The notes: a model not told the origin generated them from the sequence alone. A stretch of 64,000 nt of DNA from Gammaproteobacteria bacterium UBA2810 (GCA_002351705.1 DEHC01000006.1:1-64000), one strand, 5' to 3'. Shown: positions 8,770 to 18,335, counted from the stretch's first letter. Numbers and translations are program-made.

Positions 8770-9783
8770 TTACCTGCCGTTGCTCATCTCAGCAAAGCGG
8801 TGCAGGCGGTCAATAGCCTTACCGCACTTAAGGGTATCCATGGCCATCGAGGCGCCTTCCTTCAGCGAGCCTGCCTTTCCGGAAAGGAGGAGCAGTGCCG
8901 CGGTGTTGGCCGCGATTGCGGCGTTCTGTCCGTCAGTTCCCTTTCCTGAAAGGATCCGCTCGGTAATAGCGCGGTTCTCCTCAGGTTCGCCGCCTTCAAT
9001 CTCCTTCTGGTCATAGCGCTTCAGGCCGAAATCCTCCGGCGTGATGCGGTACTCGGTAATTGAGTGATCCTCATGCAGCTCCGCGACGTAGGTGGTGTCG
9101 GAGATTGAAACCTCATCAAGCCCGGAACCGTTGATTACGAGAGCCTTCCTGATGCCGATCTTCATGAGAGTCCTCGCAAGGACAGCGCAGAGCTTCGGGT
9201 CGTAGACGCCCAGGAGAATGAAGTCCTCATGGGCAGGATTGATCAGCGGTCCGAGGATATTGAAAATGGTCCTGGTGCCGAGGGCCTTTCTGACCGGCCC
9301 TACGTACTTCATCGCGCTGTGGTAGAGCTGGGCGAAGAAGAAAGTGACGTGGAGCTCGTCCAGGCACTTCCTTGCTGTTTCCGGCGACATCCTGAGGTTG
9401 ACGCCGCAGGACTCCAGAAGGTCAGCGGCGCCGGTCTTCGATGATACCGATCTGTTGCCATGCTTCGCGACGGAAACGCCGAGCTCGGCTGCGACAAATG
9501 CCGAGGTGGTGGAGATATTGATGGAGTGCGCGCCGTCACCGCCGGTTCCGACGATCTCTCCGAAGCTGTAGTCAGGTCTCGGGAACGCAAGAGCCTTGTC
9601 GAGAAGGGTAAGCGCTGCGCCTGAAATCTCGTCAGGAGTCTCGCCGTTCATTTTCATTGCGGTCAGGACCGAGGCGATAAGGCACGGATCGAGCGAGCCT
9701 GAGAGTATTTCGTTGAACAGGGTGCGGCTCTCGTCAAATGAAAGATTCTCACCCCTGTACAGTTTTTCTGCTAGCTGATGCAT
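8770..9783 (-). CDS. trpD: Anthranilate phosphoribosyltransferase
   Basis: TrpD transfers phosphoribose from PRPP to anthranilate. The protein has 337 residues and includes the PRPP/anthranilate loop GTGGDGAHSINIST, the KHGNRSVSSKTGAADLLE segment and the NILGPLINPA block. A GTG two codons earlier overlaps the trpG stop. I prefer the ATG at 9783 because the Shine-Dalgarno GGGGA lies 10 bases before it but only 4 before the GTG, and because MHQLAEKL aligns with the E. coli N-terminus. There is no fused glutamine amidotransferase domain, unlike E. coli trpGD. trpG is a separate gene just upstream. Confidence 0.96.
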   Translation of the reverse strand: MHQLAEKLYRGENLSFDESRTLFNEILSGSLDPCLIASVLTAMKMNGETPDEISGAALTLLDKALAFPRPDYSFGEIVGTGGDGAHSINISTTSAFVAAELGVSVAKHGNRSVSSKTGAADLLESCGVNLRMSPETARKCLDELHVTFFFAQLYHSAMKYVGPVRKALGTRTIFNILGPLINPAHEDFILLGVYDPKLCAVLARTLMKIGIRKALVINGSGLDEVSISDTTYVAELHEDHSITEYRITPEDFGLKRYDQKEIEGGEPEENRAITERILSGKGTDGQNAAIAANTAALLLLSGKAGSLKEGASMAMDTLKCGKAIDRLHRFAEMSNGR

Positions 9784-9785
9784 AA

Positions 9786-10376
9786 TCACTTGTTCCCCGT
9801 TAAAAATTCAATTGTCTGTGTCAGAAGCTGAGCGCCGTCCTTTGTCATTATTGACTCGGGATGGAACTGGAACCCGACTACGCGGTCCTTCCTGTTGAGG
9901 ACGGACATGACCATGCCCTGGAAGTCAGCCATGACCTCGAGGCTGGGCGGCACATAGGTGGCAACGAGCGAGTGGTACCTGGCAACGGGCATGGGGTTCT
10001 GCAGCCCGCTGAACATGTCCTTACCGCAGTGGGTGATTCTCGAGACCTTGCCGTGGACTATCTCGCCTGCGGGACCTACGGTTCCGCCGTAGTACTCGCA
10101 GATTGCCTGATGGCCCAGGCAGACGCCGATGATCGGGAATTTTCCGTGCGCAAGATCAATGAGCCTCGGCATGCAGCCGGCCTCTGAGGGAAGGCCGGGC
10201 CCCGGTGAGAGGACCAGAAGCGGATGCCCTCCGTCCTTTTCCATCCTGGTAATGATGTCCTCTGCCGGGATGTCGTTGCGGTAAATCTCGACCTCATGCC
10301 CAAGTGATCGGAGCAGGTCCACCAGGTTGTAGGTGAACGAGTCGAAATTGTCGAGCAGAAATACCTTGTCAGACAT
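9786..10376 (-). CDS. trpG: Anthranilate synthase glutamine amidotransferase component
   Basis: TrpG is the class I amidotransferase that hydrolyses glutamine and delivers ammonia to TrpE. In the 196-residue protein the triad is Cys86 (GVCLGHQA), His172 and Glu174 (FHPES), with the oxyanion segment SPGPGLP near residue 57. I chose the ATG at 10376 because a strong GGGGGAG Shine-Dalgarno stands about 8 bases upstream and the protein then begins [16 protein letters not shown] as in the family. The longer frame would need a TTG. The gene overlaps the end of trpE by 8 bases, consistent with coupled production of the two subunits. Confidence 0.96.
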   Translation of the reverse strand: MSDKVFLLDNFDSFTYNLVDLLRSLGHEVEIYRNDIPAEDIITRMEKDGGHPLLVLSPGPGLPSEAGCMPRLIDLAHGKFPIIGVCLGHQAICEYYGGTVGPAGEIVHGKVSRITHCGKDMFSGLQNPMPVARYHSLVATYVPPSLEVMADFQGMVMSVLNRKDRVVGFQFHPESIMTKDGAQLLTQTIEFLTGNK

Positions 10377-11946
10377 GCTTAATCTCCCCCGGTTCAAAGC
10401 CGTTTGCCTCTGCTATTGCCTTAATTACCGCGGCCGCCTTGTTTCTGGTCTCGTTCGCCTCATTCTGCGGGACGGAGTCGAAGACAATTCCGGCGCCGGC
10501 CTGGATGTAGGCCATTCCGTTCTTCACGAATGCCGAGCGGATGACTATGCAGGTGTCCATGTCGCCTTCCCCGGTGATGTAGCCGATGGCCCCGCCATAG
10601 CTTCCGCGCCTCTCGCCCTCGGCCTCCCTGATGAGCTCGGTGGCCCTGATCTTCGGGGATCCGGTAAGCGTGCCCATGTTCATGCAGGCCTGATAGGCGT
10701 TGAGGGCGTCAAGATCCTCCCTGAGCTCACCTACCACGTGCGAGACAAGGTGCATTACCTGGCTGTAGCGGTCAACCTTAAGAAGATCCGTGAGGTGCCT
10801 GGTGCCGGGCCTCGATATTCTCGCGATGTCGTTTCTTGCCAGATCAACGAGCATCAGGTGCTCGGTTGTCTCCTTGAGGTCCATGCGCATGTCAAGCTCA
10901 ATCTTGCCGTCAAGATCAAGATCGATCTTCCCGTCGGGAGCTAATCCTCTTCTCTTGGTTCCGGCAATCGGGTACATCTCGACCTGGCGGGTTGCGGACG
11001 TATACTTCACCGAGCTCTCCGGCGATGCGCCGAAGATAGTGAAGTCGCGGTCGTTCTGGAAGAACATGTAGGGGCTGGGGTTGGTTTCCTTGAGGGTCCT
11101 GTAGGCCTTGTAGCAGTCAGGGCAGGTAAGGCTGAAAATCCTTGAGGGGACCACCTGGAAAATGTCGCCCCTTCTGATGTTTCCCTTGAGCTTCTCGACG
11201 ATGCGGCAGAACTCGCCGTCCTGGAGGTTGACCCGGAGCTCCGGGACAAAACTGCCGTCATCCGGATCAGACTCGCGGTCCTCGCCGCTCCTGCAGACCG
11301 AGTCAATTTCCTCAATCCTCTTTTCTATCCTTGCCTGTTCCCCGGCGGTGTCATCGCCGCTGAAGAGGAAGCCCCTGATTTCAGCTGTTTTCTTCAGGTG
11401 ATCAACATGAACCGTGGTCTCGGGCAGGTAAAAGCAGTAGTCGGGGCAGGTGTTGCTGCTGTCCCTGATTTCCGGAAGCTTTTCGAAAGATGCGATGAGA
11501 TCGTAGCTGAAGCATCCGCCCAGAATGAGGTCATCATGATCATTGCATTCAATCTTATTGATGGCGGTCCTGAGGCAGTCGAATACCGATACGGCCTTGA
11601 GCCTCGAGTCCTCGTCTAGTCCTGCGGGGAGGGCAGGGTAGCTGACGGTGAGGACATTTCCCGTGATTGAGCAGGACGCCTCTTCGGGTGAGTTTGCGGC
11701 AATTGCCTTTATGGCGTTGAGGCCGTTGCCGGTGAGGGCCTCAGCCGTGACCGTTCTGCCGCTGCAGGTGAACCTGACTGCCGTGCTGACCAGAAGCTCG
11801 CTCTTTGTTCCGGCCTTGCTGTTTATCTCCGCCGACTCAAGAAGCATGGTATTGTCGTGAGCTTTGGTCAGACTGTGAAACAGGGTGAGTGGATCGGCCC
11901 TGTATACCGTATCCTTCCTGAGCTCTTCGCTTTTCCTGTCTGTCAT
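10369..11946 (-). CDS. trpE: Anthranilate synthase component I
   Basis: TrpE converts chorismate and ammonia to anthranilate, the committed step to tryptophan. The 525-residue protein has the feedback-inhibition motif LLES at residues 35-38 and the chorismate-binding core with [36 protein letters not shown] and [12 protein letters not shown] set the start at 11946 (MTDRKSEEL): it has an AGAGGAAA Shine-Dalgarno and matches the E. coli N-terminus. A longer in-frame extension to 12072 would run across the attenuator hairpin and is rejected. It is the first structural gene of the operon, regulated by attenuation from the trpL leader. The conserved LLES motif implies feedback inhibition by tryptophan. 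Confidence 0.97.
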   Translation of the reverse strand: MTDRKSEELRKDTVYRADPLTLFHSLTKAHDNTMLLESAEINSKAGTKSELLVSTAVRFTCSGRTVTAEALTGNGLNAIKAIAANSPEEASCSITGNVLTVSYPALPAGLDEDSRLKAVSVFDCLRTAINKIECNDHDDLILGGCFSYDLIASFEKLPEIRDSSNTCPDYCFYLPETTVHVDHLKKTAEIRGFLFSGDDTAGEQARIEKRIEEIDSVCRSGEDRESDPDDGSFVPELRVNLQDGEFCRIVEKLKGNIRRGDIFQVVPSRIFSLTCPDCYKAYRTLKETNPSPYMFFQNDRDFTIFGASPESSVKYTSATRQVEMYPIAGTKRRGLAPDGKIDLDLDGKIELDMRMDLKETTEHLMLVDLARNDIARISRPGTRHLTDLLKVDRYSQVMHLVSHVVGELREDLDALNAYQACMNMGTLTGSPKIRATELIREAEGERRGSYGGAIGYITGEGDMDTCIVIRSAFVKNGMAYIQAGAGIVFDSVPQNEANETRNKAAAVIKAIAEANGFEPGEIKHV

Positions 11947-12006
11947 TTCCGTTTCCTCTTTTCTGCCGGCCGCCTGGTACCCCTGCAGAGCTTCCGCGGC
12001 CTGAGC

Positions 12007-12040
12007 AAAAAAAAGGAAGCCCGCTTTCGCGGGCTCCCTT
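12007..12040 (-). terminator. trp attenuator (leader terminator)
   Basis: On the minus strand GGGAGCCCGC pairs with GCGGGCTTCC around a GAAA tetraloop and is followed by eight T residues. It lies between the leader peptide and trpE. An upstream GCGGGT segment just after the leader stop can pair with the 5' arm (CCCGC), giving the alternative antiterminator expected of a trp attenuator. Confidence 0.93.
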
Positions 12041-12094
12041 CGATTGTTTAATGTTGCATGACACATGGACACAGCGAATCGCAGCTACCCGCAA

Positions 12095-12142
12095 TCAAAA
12101 CAGAGTACGCCACCACCAGCTGATAACAAATCCAGATGCCAT
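12095..12142 (-). CDS. trpL: trp operon leader peptide (three consecutive Trp codons)
   Basis: A 15-codon ORF encodes MASGFVISWWWRTLF and ends at TGA. The three adjacent TGG codons are the tryptophan sensor: ribosome stalling there when charged tRNA-Trp is scarce would favour the antiterminator and transcription of trpE-A. A GGAG Shine-Dalgarno lies about 10 bases before the ATG, and the ORF starts about 27 bases after the predicted -10. E. coli trpL has two tandem Trp codons within 14, so this leader is of the same kind with one more. The peptide itself is not expected to have a function. Position, Trp cluster and downstream attenuator together make the call strong. Confidence 0.92.
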   Translation of the reverse strand: MASGFVISWWWRTLF

Positions 12143-12168
12143 TTTTGAAATCTCCAAAATCTGACCTG

Positions 12169-12198
12169 ATTATATTATCGATTCCGTTAAATGTGCAA
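12169..12198 (-). promoter_or_regulatory. trp operon promoter
   Basis: On the minus strand a perfect -10 TATAAT (12169-12174) lies 18 bases downstream of a -35 TTGCAC (12193-12198). Transcription would start about 20 bases before trpL. I looked for a palindromic TrpR operator like the E. coli CTAGTTAACTAG and found none over or near the -10. Confidence 0.8.
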
Positions 12199-12353
12199 AC
12201 GCTTTTTTCATTTTTTGATGCTGGCTCAATGTCAGCAGCAGAAATTAAAGATACGCACTCCCTTCCATCAGGCAGCGGCAGCAGCCCGTAGTGCAGTGTG
12301 AGATAATCTTTCTGCTTTATTCGGAAGGCGTTTCGGCGCGGGGCATAATTCGC

Positions 12354-14264
12354 ATGGACACAAGAGAGAGGACAGCTGCCGTGAAATACGGCCCGCTGCT
12401 TGCCGCCGCATCAGCGGCCTTCATAATCTTCATCTTCGAGCCTCTTTCGCGCGGCGGCGCCCCGGGGTTCGACGCCTCGGTTTTTGCGGCAATAGGCCAC
12501 ATGATTTCGGAAGGATTTGTCCTTTACCGCGACATGATCGACATCAAGGGGCCCGGGATATTCCTTGCGGACGCGGCCTGCATCACGCTCGGCGGATTTG
12601 CTGGCATTGCGGCAGCGGAGGCTGCCTTGTTTTTCGCCGGCACACTCTCCCTTGTCTATGCCGCGAGAAGGCTCTCCATGTCCGGAGCCGCTGTGGTATG
12701 CGCGCTCTTCCTCCTGCTCCCGTTCTATCTTACAAGGTATTTCTACGGGAATATGACCGAGGACTGGGCCTTCTCCCTCGCGCTCTGCTCGCTTTATCCC
12801 GCCGTGAGGATGCTCGATCCGGCGCAGGATGCGTCCCTTCCCCGGGCTGCCGTAAAGGCTGCATCTGAGCACGGTCTTTCTGGGGAGTTTACGCCGTTTG
12901 CCTTTGCGGCTCTCTTTTCAGCTCTGATGTTCACGGCCGCCTCTATGCGGCTTAACAACGGGGCATTCTTCGGGGCAGAGTTCCTCGCAGTCATGCTCTC
13001 CCTGGTATCATCAGGGAGGTTCATGAGGGCCGCCTCCATTGCGGCAGTATCCGCACTCACGTTCCTGGCGCTCTCAGGCTGCTGCGCCCTTTATTTCCAC
13101 TCTGAGGGCGTCCTCGATGAGCTCGTCTATTACTCATTCGGGATATTTTTCGGCGGCGGCTACGGTAGCGGCGGCTCGGGCCTCAGCCCCTCGGTCGGCA
13201 TAGTGGGCTTCTTCCGCACTGGATTCTGGATACCTTTTCTTCTGACTCTCTGCCTGGTTCCCGCAAAGATCGGTAAGTGGAGAGAGGAGGACACGGAAGG
13301 AAGGTTCTGCCTGCTTCTCGTGCTCTTCTCGCTTCTTCCTTTTGCGGCAAATTCCGTATCAGGACACATCTATGATCACTATGACGAGCTGTATTTCCCT
13401 GGTACGGTATTTGCCCTGGCCTACCTTCTTTCATTCAGACCGCTGACGGACGGCAGTCCGTCCGGCTCCGTGCCTGCAGGAGCGCTCGCCTCGTTCCTGG
13501 CATACGTCCTTATGGCTCTAGCTCTCCCCTGGAACCACCACGAGTGGACTCTGGCGCAGGTATTCGCCTGGTGGGCACTGCCTGCCGTATCCGCAGCCGC
13601 AGCATTCAGGATCTGCAGAGCTCTCTGTTCAGGGAAGCCGGGGATGCATCTTCCGGCACTCTCAGCCGCAGGAGGAGCAGCTCTTTATATCGCTGCCCTT
13701 GTCATACCGGATCTGGAGACCGCCCTTCAGAAGGTCCTGCTGACAGCAGGCGCGGCGTTCGCCGGGGCCGGAGCCGGAGCATTCCTCCTGCACAGAGGCA
13801 GCTCAGCGGCAGAGCAGGGCGGCAGGGCGGCAGCCCTGCCTTTCACCGCGGTCTCCGTGCTCTCTTTTATCTTCCTTCTGGGCTATTTTGAGTGGCAGGG
13901 GCGCTTCCAGTATATGCCGGAAGTCTTCTCGTCAAGGGCACGTGAGCATATCTCGGCTATCGAAAGGGAGGCTGCTCCCGGCGACCGGCTCTGGGCAGAG
14001 AGCGTCATGCCGCAGTACTACGTCTGGACAGGGCTCCTGCCGGCATCTAAATACCTGTTTTTCGACAACGTAAGCCCCGGGTATGACGTGAAGCTCGCTG
14101 TCCTTGACGAACTGAGGAAAAATCCTCCAAAATTCATAACGGTGAAGAGGAGCTTCGAGAAAAGGCTTGAGGAAGGCACTCTTCCTGCCGGCGAGAAGGC
14201 GCTTCTTGACTGGATTGTGCAGAATTACGAGAAAAGGATGGACGGCCTGTACGTCAGGCCCTGA
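12354..14264 (+). CDS. Polytopic membrane protein, GT-C (ArnT/PMT-like) glycosyltransferase candidate
   Basis: The product is about 636 residues with roughly ten or more hydrophobic segments and a short soluble C-terminal part. The first external loop carries a pattern typical of GT-C enzymes of the ArnT/PMT type: an Asp soon after TM1 (FDASVFAAIG) followed by GFVLYRDMIDIKGPG. Those enzymes transfer sugars from polyprenyl-phosphate donors on the periplasmic face. The acceptor cannot be read from sequence or context. A GTG start at 12291 is possible, but the ATG at 12354 leaves a normal charged N-terminus before TM1, so I prefer it. The gene is followed 11 bases later by nfo with a good ribosome site, so the two may be co-transcribed without an evident functional link. 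Confidence 0.7.
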   Translation: MDTRERTAAVKYGPLLAAASAAFIIFIFEPLSRGGAPGFDASVFAAIGHMISEGFVLYRDMIDIKGPGIFLADAACITLGGFAGIAAAEAALFFAGTLSLVYAARRLSMSGAAVVCALFLLLPFYLTRYFYGNMTEDWAFSLALCSLYPAVRMLDPAQDASLPRAAVKAASEHGLSGEFTPFAFAALFSALMFTAASMRLNNGAFFGAEFLAVMLSLVSSGRFMRAASIAAVSALTFLALSGCCALYFHSEGVLDELVYYSFGIFFGGGYGSGGSGLSPSVGIVGFFRTGFWIPFLLTLCLVPAKIGKWREEDTEGRFCLLLVLFSLLPFAANSVSGHIYDHYDELYFPGTVFALAYLLSFRPLTDGSPSGSVPAGALASFLAYVLMALALPWNHHEWTLAQVFAWWALPAVSAAAAFRICRALCSGKPGMHLPALSAAGGAALYIAALVIPDLETALQKVLLTAGAAFAGAGAGAFLLHRGSSAAEQGGRAAALPFTAVSVLSFIFLLGYFEWQGRFQYMPEVFSSRAREHISAIEREAAPGDRLWAESVMPQYYVWTGLLPASKYLFFDNVSPGYDVKLAVLDELRKNPPKFITVKRSFEKRLEEGTLPAGEKALLDWIVQNYEKRMDGLYVRP

Positions 14265-14275
14265 ACGGAGGCAGC

Positions 14276-15112
14276 ATGAGCAGGCTCAACATCGGCGCGC
14301 ATCTATCTATTTCCGGAGGCCTGAAAGGGCTCCTCAAGGAGGCGGAGGAGACCGGCTCGTCCTGTTTCCAGTTCTTCATGAGGAATCCCCGCGGAGGAAA
14401 GGCAAAGGATTATCCAGAGAGCGAAATTGAGCTTTTCAGGAAAACTTCATCAGAAAGAGGCCTTGGACCTCTTCTCGTCCATGCGCCCTACACCATGAAT
14501 CCCGCTGCCAAAAAGCCGGAGCTCAGGGAATATGCCCTTGAGACGATGGCTGACGACATAAAGAGAGCCTCGGCTTTCGGAAACGCCATGTACAACTTCC
14601 ATCCGGGCTCCCATGTCGGTCAGGGCGCCGAGAAGGGAATAGACCTCATCTCGGATCTCCTGAACAGGCTACTTACAGAGGATACCGCCATCCCTGTCCT
14701 GCTCGAGACCATGGCCGGGAAAGGCTCGGAGGTCGGAAGCCGTTTTGAGGAGCTGCGGGCAATAATTGACCGCACGGAGCTCCGGGACAGGCTCGGGGTC
14801 TGCCTCGACACCTGCCACATTTACGACGGCGGCTACGACATCAGGAATGATCTGGACGGCGTGCTTGCCGAGTTTGACCGGACCATAGGCCTTGAGAGGC
14901 TCAGGGCCATCCACCTCAACGACAGCGTATTCGGCTATGCCTCACACAAGGACCGCCATGCCAAAATCGGGGAGGGAGGCCTCGGCACCGAGGCCATTTC
15001 AAGGATCATCAATCATCCGTTGCTACGGAACCTGCCGTTCTATCTCGAGACGCCGAACGACATCAGCGGCTACGCAAAGGAAATATTACTGCTCCGCTCG
15101 CTTGCCTCCTGA
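14276..15112 (+). CDS. nfo: Endonuclease IV (AP endonuclease)
   Basis: Nfo cleaves DNA 5' to abasic sites and removes 3'-blocking groups in base excision repair, using three zinc ions. The 278-residue TIM barrel retains all nine expected metal ligands: His69, His109, Glu144, Asp178, His181, His213, Asp226, His228 and Glu258, in motifs LVHAPYT, FHPGSH, LLETMAG, LDTCHIYDGGYD, HLNDS and KDRHAKIGEG. Length is close to E. coli Nfo (285). A GGAGG Shine-Dalgarno stands 7 bases before the ATG. It follows the GT-C-like gene closely and ends before a short terminator-like hairpin. Confidence 0.96.
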   Translation: MSRLNIGAHLSISGGLKGLLKEAEETGSSCFQFFMRNPRGGKAKDYPESEIELFRKTSSERGLGPLLVHAPYTMNPAAKKPELREYALETMADDIKRASAFGNAMYNFHPGSHVGQGAEKGIDLISDLLNRLLTEDTAIPVLLETMAGKGSEVGSRFEELRAIIDRTELRDRLGVCLDTCHIYDGGYDIRNDLDGVLAEFDRTIGLERLRAIHLNDSVFGYASHKDRHAKIGEGGLGTEAISRIINHPLLRNLPFYLETPNDISGYAKEILLLRSLAS

Positions 15113-15130
15113 GCTGCCGGGCATGCTTTA

Positions 15131-15155
15131 GGGAGGCAAGCCCCTCCCGTTTATA
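15131..15155 (+). terminator. Probable terminator after nfo
   Basis: GGGAGG pairs with CCTCCC across a 6-base loop and is followed by a weak GTTTATAT tract. Confidence 0.5.
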
Positions 15156-15173
15156 TAACGGCCTGCTTTACTG

Positions 15174-15179
15174 TATAAT
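15174..15179 (+). promoter_or_regulatory. -10 element for fmdB-aspS
   Basis: A perfect TATAAT lies 70 bases upstream of fmdB. The hexamer 17 bases upstream (TTATAT) is a poor -35, so the promoter call rests on the -10 and on its position after the nfo terminator. Confidence 0.45.
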
Positions 15180-15212
15180 AAGCGCCGTTATTCTTATGGA
15201 TAGTGCCTGTTG

Positions 15213-15243
15213 CCTCGTCAAAGAGACAGTAAGCCTGTCGAGG
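15213..15243 (+). promoter_or_regulatory. Hairpin occluding the fmdB Shine-Dalgarno
   Basis: Nested inverted repeats GACAG/CTGTC (15225-15229 with 15235-15239) and CCTC/GAGG (15213-15216 with 15240-15243) form a stem whose 3' arm is the GAGG ribosome-binding site of fmdB. This could tune translation of the first gene of the fmdB-aspS unit. Inference from sequence only. Confidence 0.4.
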
Positions 15244-15249
15244 TGAAAA

Positions 15250-15510
15250 ATGCCGATTTATGAGTATAAGTGTTCAGCCTGCGGCCACCAGTTCGAGGAG
15301 CTGCAGAAGTTTTCGGATGCTCCTCTGGTCGAGTGTCCGGTCTGCCATAAGCCTGCTCTCAAGAAACAGATTACCGAGGCAGGGTTTGTCCTGAAGGGTA
15401 CCGGGTGGTATCAGACCGATTTCAAGAATGAGGGCTCCAGGCCTTCCTCTTCAGGCAGCCATGCGGCCGGATGCAGCTGCAAGGCATGCAGCGCCAATTC
15501 TAAAAACTAA
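15250..15510 (+). CDS. FmdB family zinc-ribbon protein
   Basis: This 86-residue protein begins MPIYEYKCSACGHQFE and contains two CxxC pairs (CSAC and CPVC) that form a small zinc ribbon, as in FmdB-type regulatory proteins. The tail is Ser/Gly-rich with a further cysteine cluster (GCSCKAC). The biochemical role of the family is not established. A gene of this type directly before aspS is a common gammaproteobacterial arrangement, and here aspS starts 12 bases after its stop. Its own start has a GAGGTG ribosome site that can be folded into a hairpin. Confidence 0.88.
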   Translation: MPIYEYKCSACGHQFEELQKFSDAPLVECPVCHKPALKKQITEAGFVLKGTGWYQTDFKNEGSRPSSSGSHAAGCSCKACSANSKN

Positions 15511-15522
15511 TCAGGAACTGTT

Positions 15523-17292
15523 ATGCGTACTAACTACTGTGGAGATCTCAGGAAGTCCGACGTCGGATCTGCAGTCCATCTGTTCGGCTGGGTACAGAAG
15601 CGCCGCGATCTCGGCGGACTTGTTTTCATTGACATGCGCGACCGTGGTGGAATCGTCCAGGTCTGCTTCGACCCGAAGAACCCGGAGCTTATTGCCAGGG
15701 CACAGGAGCTCCGCAACGAATACTGCATCGAGGTCCATGGAACGGTAAGAAGCCGCCCGGAAAACCAGACCAACGAGAAGATGCCGACCGGCGAGGTCGA
15801 GGTTGAGGCTGAGCAGCTTAACATCATCAACAAGTCAGCTCCCCTTCCCATCGATCTCGGCAATCCGGACAACTCCGAGGATCAGCGCCTCAAGTACCGC
15901 TATCTTGACCTCCGCCGTCCGGAGATGGCAGAGAGGCTCAAGGTAAGATCCAGAATCACCCACCTGGTCCGCGGCTACCTTGACTCCAAGGGATTCCTTG
16001 ACATCGAGACCCCGATGCTCACCAAGGCAACCCCTGAGGGCGCGAGGGACTATCTCGTTCCGAGCAGAATCCACAAAGGGCATTTCTATGCTCTTCCCCA
16101 GTCGCCGCAGCTTTTCAAGCAGCTTCTGATGATCAGCGGCTTTGAGCGCTACTATCAGATTGTAAAGTGCTTCCGTGATGAGGATCTGCGGGCCGACCGC
16201 CAGCCTGAGTTCACCCAGATCGATATCGAGACCTCGTTCCTTACGGCCGCTGAGCTCCAGGAGATCGTCGAGACCATGATGAGGAAGCTCTGGCAGGACG
16301 TTGCCGGAGTGGATCTCGGAGTGCTTCCGCGCATGACCTGGGATGAGGCCATGACAAGATTCGGTTCTGACAAGCCCGATCTCAGAATTCCTTTCGAGAT
16401 TTTCGATATTGCCGATATCGTGAAGGACTCTGATTTCGAGGTATTCAAGTCCGCGCTTGCCTCGGGCAAGGGCAGGATTGCGGCAATCTGCGTTCCGGGC
16501 GGCGCCGACATGTCCCGCAAGATTACTGACGGCTACACCGAGTACATCAAGGTATTCGGCATGAAGGGGCTGGCCTTCATCAAGGTCAATGATGCCTCGA
16601 AGGGCATAGAGGGCGTCAAGTCCTCAATCCTCAAGTTCCTCACTGAGGATCAGGTCAAGGCCATCATCAGCAATGCCGGCGCGAAGAGCGGCGACATCAT
16701 CTTCATCGCCTCAGGCGAGAAGTGGAAGACCGTATCCGAGGCCCTCGGAGCACTGAGGCTCAAGACCGCAAGGGATCGCGGACTCGTTGAGAAGTCCTGG
16801 AAGGCGCTCTGGGTCGTCGACTTCCCGATGTTCGAGGAGGCCGATGACGGCAGCATCACCGCGATGCACCATCCGTTCACCATGCCCAAGATTTCGAAGC
16901 CGGAGGATCTCCTCAATGATCCTTATTCCATCTATGCGGACGCATACGACATGGTAATCAACGGCTATGAGGTCGGCGGCGGCTCGGTGCGAATTCACCG
17001 TGAGGAAATCCAGCAGGCAGTATTCAAGGTCCTCGGCATCACCGAGGAACAGCAGCGCGTCAAGTTCGGCTTCCTCCTCGATGCGCTCAAGTTCGGTGCT
17101 CCTCCTCATGCAGGACTGGCCTTCGGACTTGATCGCGTGACGATGCTTCTCACCGGAACCGATAACATAAGAGATGTAATAGCATTCCCCAAGACAACAG
17201 CGGCAGCATGTCTGATGACCGGAGCTCCCAGCCTTCCTGACAGCAGTGCTTTAAATGATTTGGGAATAGCTGTAAAGGAAACTACTGATTGA
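15523..17292 (+). CDS. aspS: Aspartyl-tRNA synthetase
   Basis: AspRS is a class IIb synthetase that charges tRNA-Asp. The 589-residue protein (E. coli 590) has an N-terminal OB-fold anticodon-binding domain (residues 1 to about 110, containing [11 protein letters not shown]), the [11 protein letters not shown] substrate segment, motif 2 [18 protein letters not shown], the bacterial insertion domain at about 285-420, and motif 3 [15 protein letters not shown] near the C-terminus. It looks like the bacterial, discriminating type because of the long insertion domain. It is co-transcribed with the fmdB-like gene and followed by a strong terminator. Confidence 0.97.
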   Translation: MRTNYCGDLRKSDVGSAVHLFGWVQKRRDLGGLVFIDMRDRGGIVQVCFDPKNPELIARAQELRNEYCIEVHGTVRSRPENQTNEKMPTGEVEVEAEQLNIINKSAPLPIDLGNPDNSEDQRLKYRYLDLRRPEMAERLKVRSRITHLVRGYLDSKGFLDIETPMLTKATPEGARDYLVPSRIHKGHFYALPQSPQLFKQLLMISGFERYYQIVKCFRDEDLRADRQPEFTQIDIETSFLTAAELQEIVETMMRKLWQDVAGVDLGVLPRMTWDEAMTRFGSDKPDLRIPFEIFDIADIVKDSDFEVFKSALASGKGRIAAICVPGGADMSRKITDGYTEYIKVFGMKGLAFIKVNDASKGIEGVKSSILKFLTEDQVKAIISNAGAKSGDIIFIASGEKWKTVSEALGALRLKTARDRGLVEKSWKALWVVDFPMFEEADDGSITAMHHPFTMPKISKPEDLLNDPYSIYADAYDMVINGYEVGGGSVRIHREEIQQAVFKVLGITEEQQRVKFGFLLDALKFGAPPHAGLAFGLDRVTMLLTGTDNIRDVIAFPKTTAAACLMTGAPSLPDSSALNDLGIAVKETTD

Positions 17293-17303
17293 TTTAAGTT
17301 TAA

Positions 17304-17328
17304 GCAGCCTCGCTGAGGCTGCCTTTTT
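17304..17328 (+). terminator. Terminator between aspS and yebC
   Basis: An 8-bp perfect stem GCAGCCTC/GAGGCTGC with a 3-base loop is followed by TTTTT. It ends 15 bases before the yebC ATG, so yebC expression would rely on read-through or on a promoter overlapping this region. Confidence 0.85.
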
Positions 17329-17342
17329 ATGGAGTTATACCT

Positions 17343-18101
17343 ATGTCAGGTCATAGTAAGTGGCATAATATTCAGCACCGCAAGGGACTGCAGGATGCCA
17401 AGCGCGGCAAGATTTTTACCAAGCTCATTCGTGAGATTACCTCCGCTGCCAGAGTCGGCGGCGGCGATCCTGCCGGCAACCCGCGTCTCCGTGCTGCCAT
17501 TGCAGAAGCCCTTTCCAACAACATGACAAGAGACACCGTCGAGCGTGCCGTAAAGCGCGGTGCGGGCGGCGAGGGCGACGGAGCCCAGCTCGAGACCCTT
17601 ACCTATGAGGGATACGGCCCGGCAGGAATCGCCATTATGGTAGAGTGCATGACTGACAACAAGAACCGCACTGTTGCGGACGTCCGCCATGTATTCACCC
17701 GCTACGGCGGAAACCTGGGCAACAGCGGCTCGGTAAGCTATCTCTTCAACAAAAGGGGCGTTTTCTCCTTTGATCAGGGCGATGAGGACAAGCTCATGGA
17801 AGTTGCCCTTGATGCAGGCGCCGATGACGTTGTCGCCAATGACGACGGCTCAGTTGATGTCTACAGCACTCCTGAGGCATTCGGCGCAGTTCTTGATGCC
17901 CTTGAGGCAGCATCGCTGAAGCCTGATTCATCCCGCATCACCATGGTTCCGACCACGGAGACCGAGCTTGACGCCGAGAACGGCGCAAAGCTGATGCATA
18001 TCGTTGATGCCCTTGATGACCTTGATGACGTGCAGCAGGTCTACCACAACGGCAGCATCTCCGATGAGGTGGCTGCCCAGATCGAGGCCTCCGAGGAATA
18101 A
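17343..18101 (+). CDS. yebC: YebC/PmpR family protein
   Basis: The 252-residue protein has the hallmark N-terminus [20 protein letters not shown] and the acidic middle domain of the YebC/TACO1 family. These proteins have been described both as DNA-binding regulators and as translation factors that help ribosomes through difficult stretches, so a precise role should not be assigned. A GGAG ribosome site lies about 8 bases upstream. In E. coli yebC is followed by ruvC and ruvAB. Here the next gene is a convergent chemoreceptor, so the ruv genes are not adjacent. Confidence 0.95.
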   Translation: MSGHSKWHNIQHRKGLQDAKRGKIFTKLIREITSAARVGGGDPAGNPRLRAAIAEALSNNMTRDTVERAVKRGAGGEGDGAQLETLTYEGYGPAGIAIMVECMTDNKNRTVADVRHVFTRYGGNLGNSGSVSYLFNKRGVFSFDQGDEDKLMEVALDAGADDVVANDDGSVDVYSTPEAFGAVLDALEAASLKPDSSRITMVPTTETELDAENGAKLMHIVDALDDLDDVQQVYHNGSISDEVAAQIEASEE

Positions 18102-18153
18102 TCCGCACGCCTGCGGGGCAGCGGTAAGGAACTGACTGCTCCGGAGTTATCCC

Positions 18154-18188
18154 GAACCGATCCGCTTTACGGACCGGTTCATTTTTTT
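18154..18188 (+). terminator. Terminator of yebC
   Basis: An 11-bp stem with a single mismatch (GAACCG-x-TCCG with CGGA-x-CGGTTC), a 5-base loop, and then seven T residues. Confidence 0.88.
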
Positions 18189-18300
18189 GTCCTTTCATTT
18201 CATTATCAGGGACAGCTGCCGAAGGACGATGTGCCGGCATGTCCTGACGAGAAACGGACCGGCCGTCGCCTGTCGCAGAGAAAGATAGGGAGATGCTGGG

Positions 18301-18328
18301 AAAAGGGGCCTACACGAAGGCAAGCCCC
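18301..18328 (-). terminator. Terminator of the first chemoreceptor gene
   Basis: On the minus strand a 9-bp stem with two wobble pairs (GGGGCTTGC and partner) and a 6-base loop is followed by TTTT, immediately after the chemoreceptor stop. Confidence 0.65.
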
Positions 18329-18335
18329 GGCGTGA

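Noticed and set aside
11947..12072. N-terminal extension of trpE through the attenuator.
   Set aside because: It would translate the terminator hairpin and T-run, has no ribosome site, and has no counterpart in TrpE. The ATG at 11946 has an AGAGGAAA site.
12169..12240. Possible TrpR operator near the trp promoter.
   Set aside because: No palindrome resembling the known operator. TTTAAC alone is too short to support a site.
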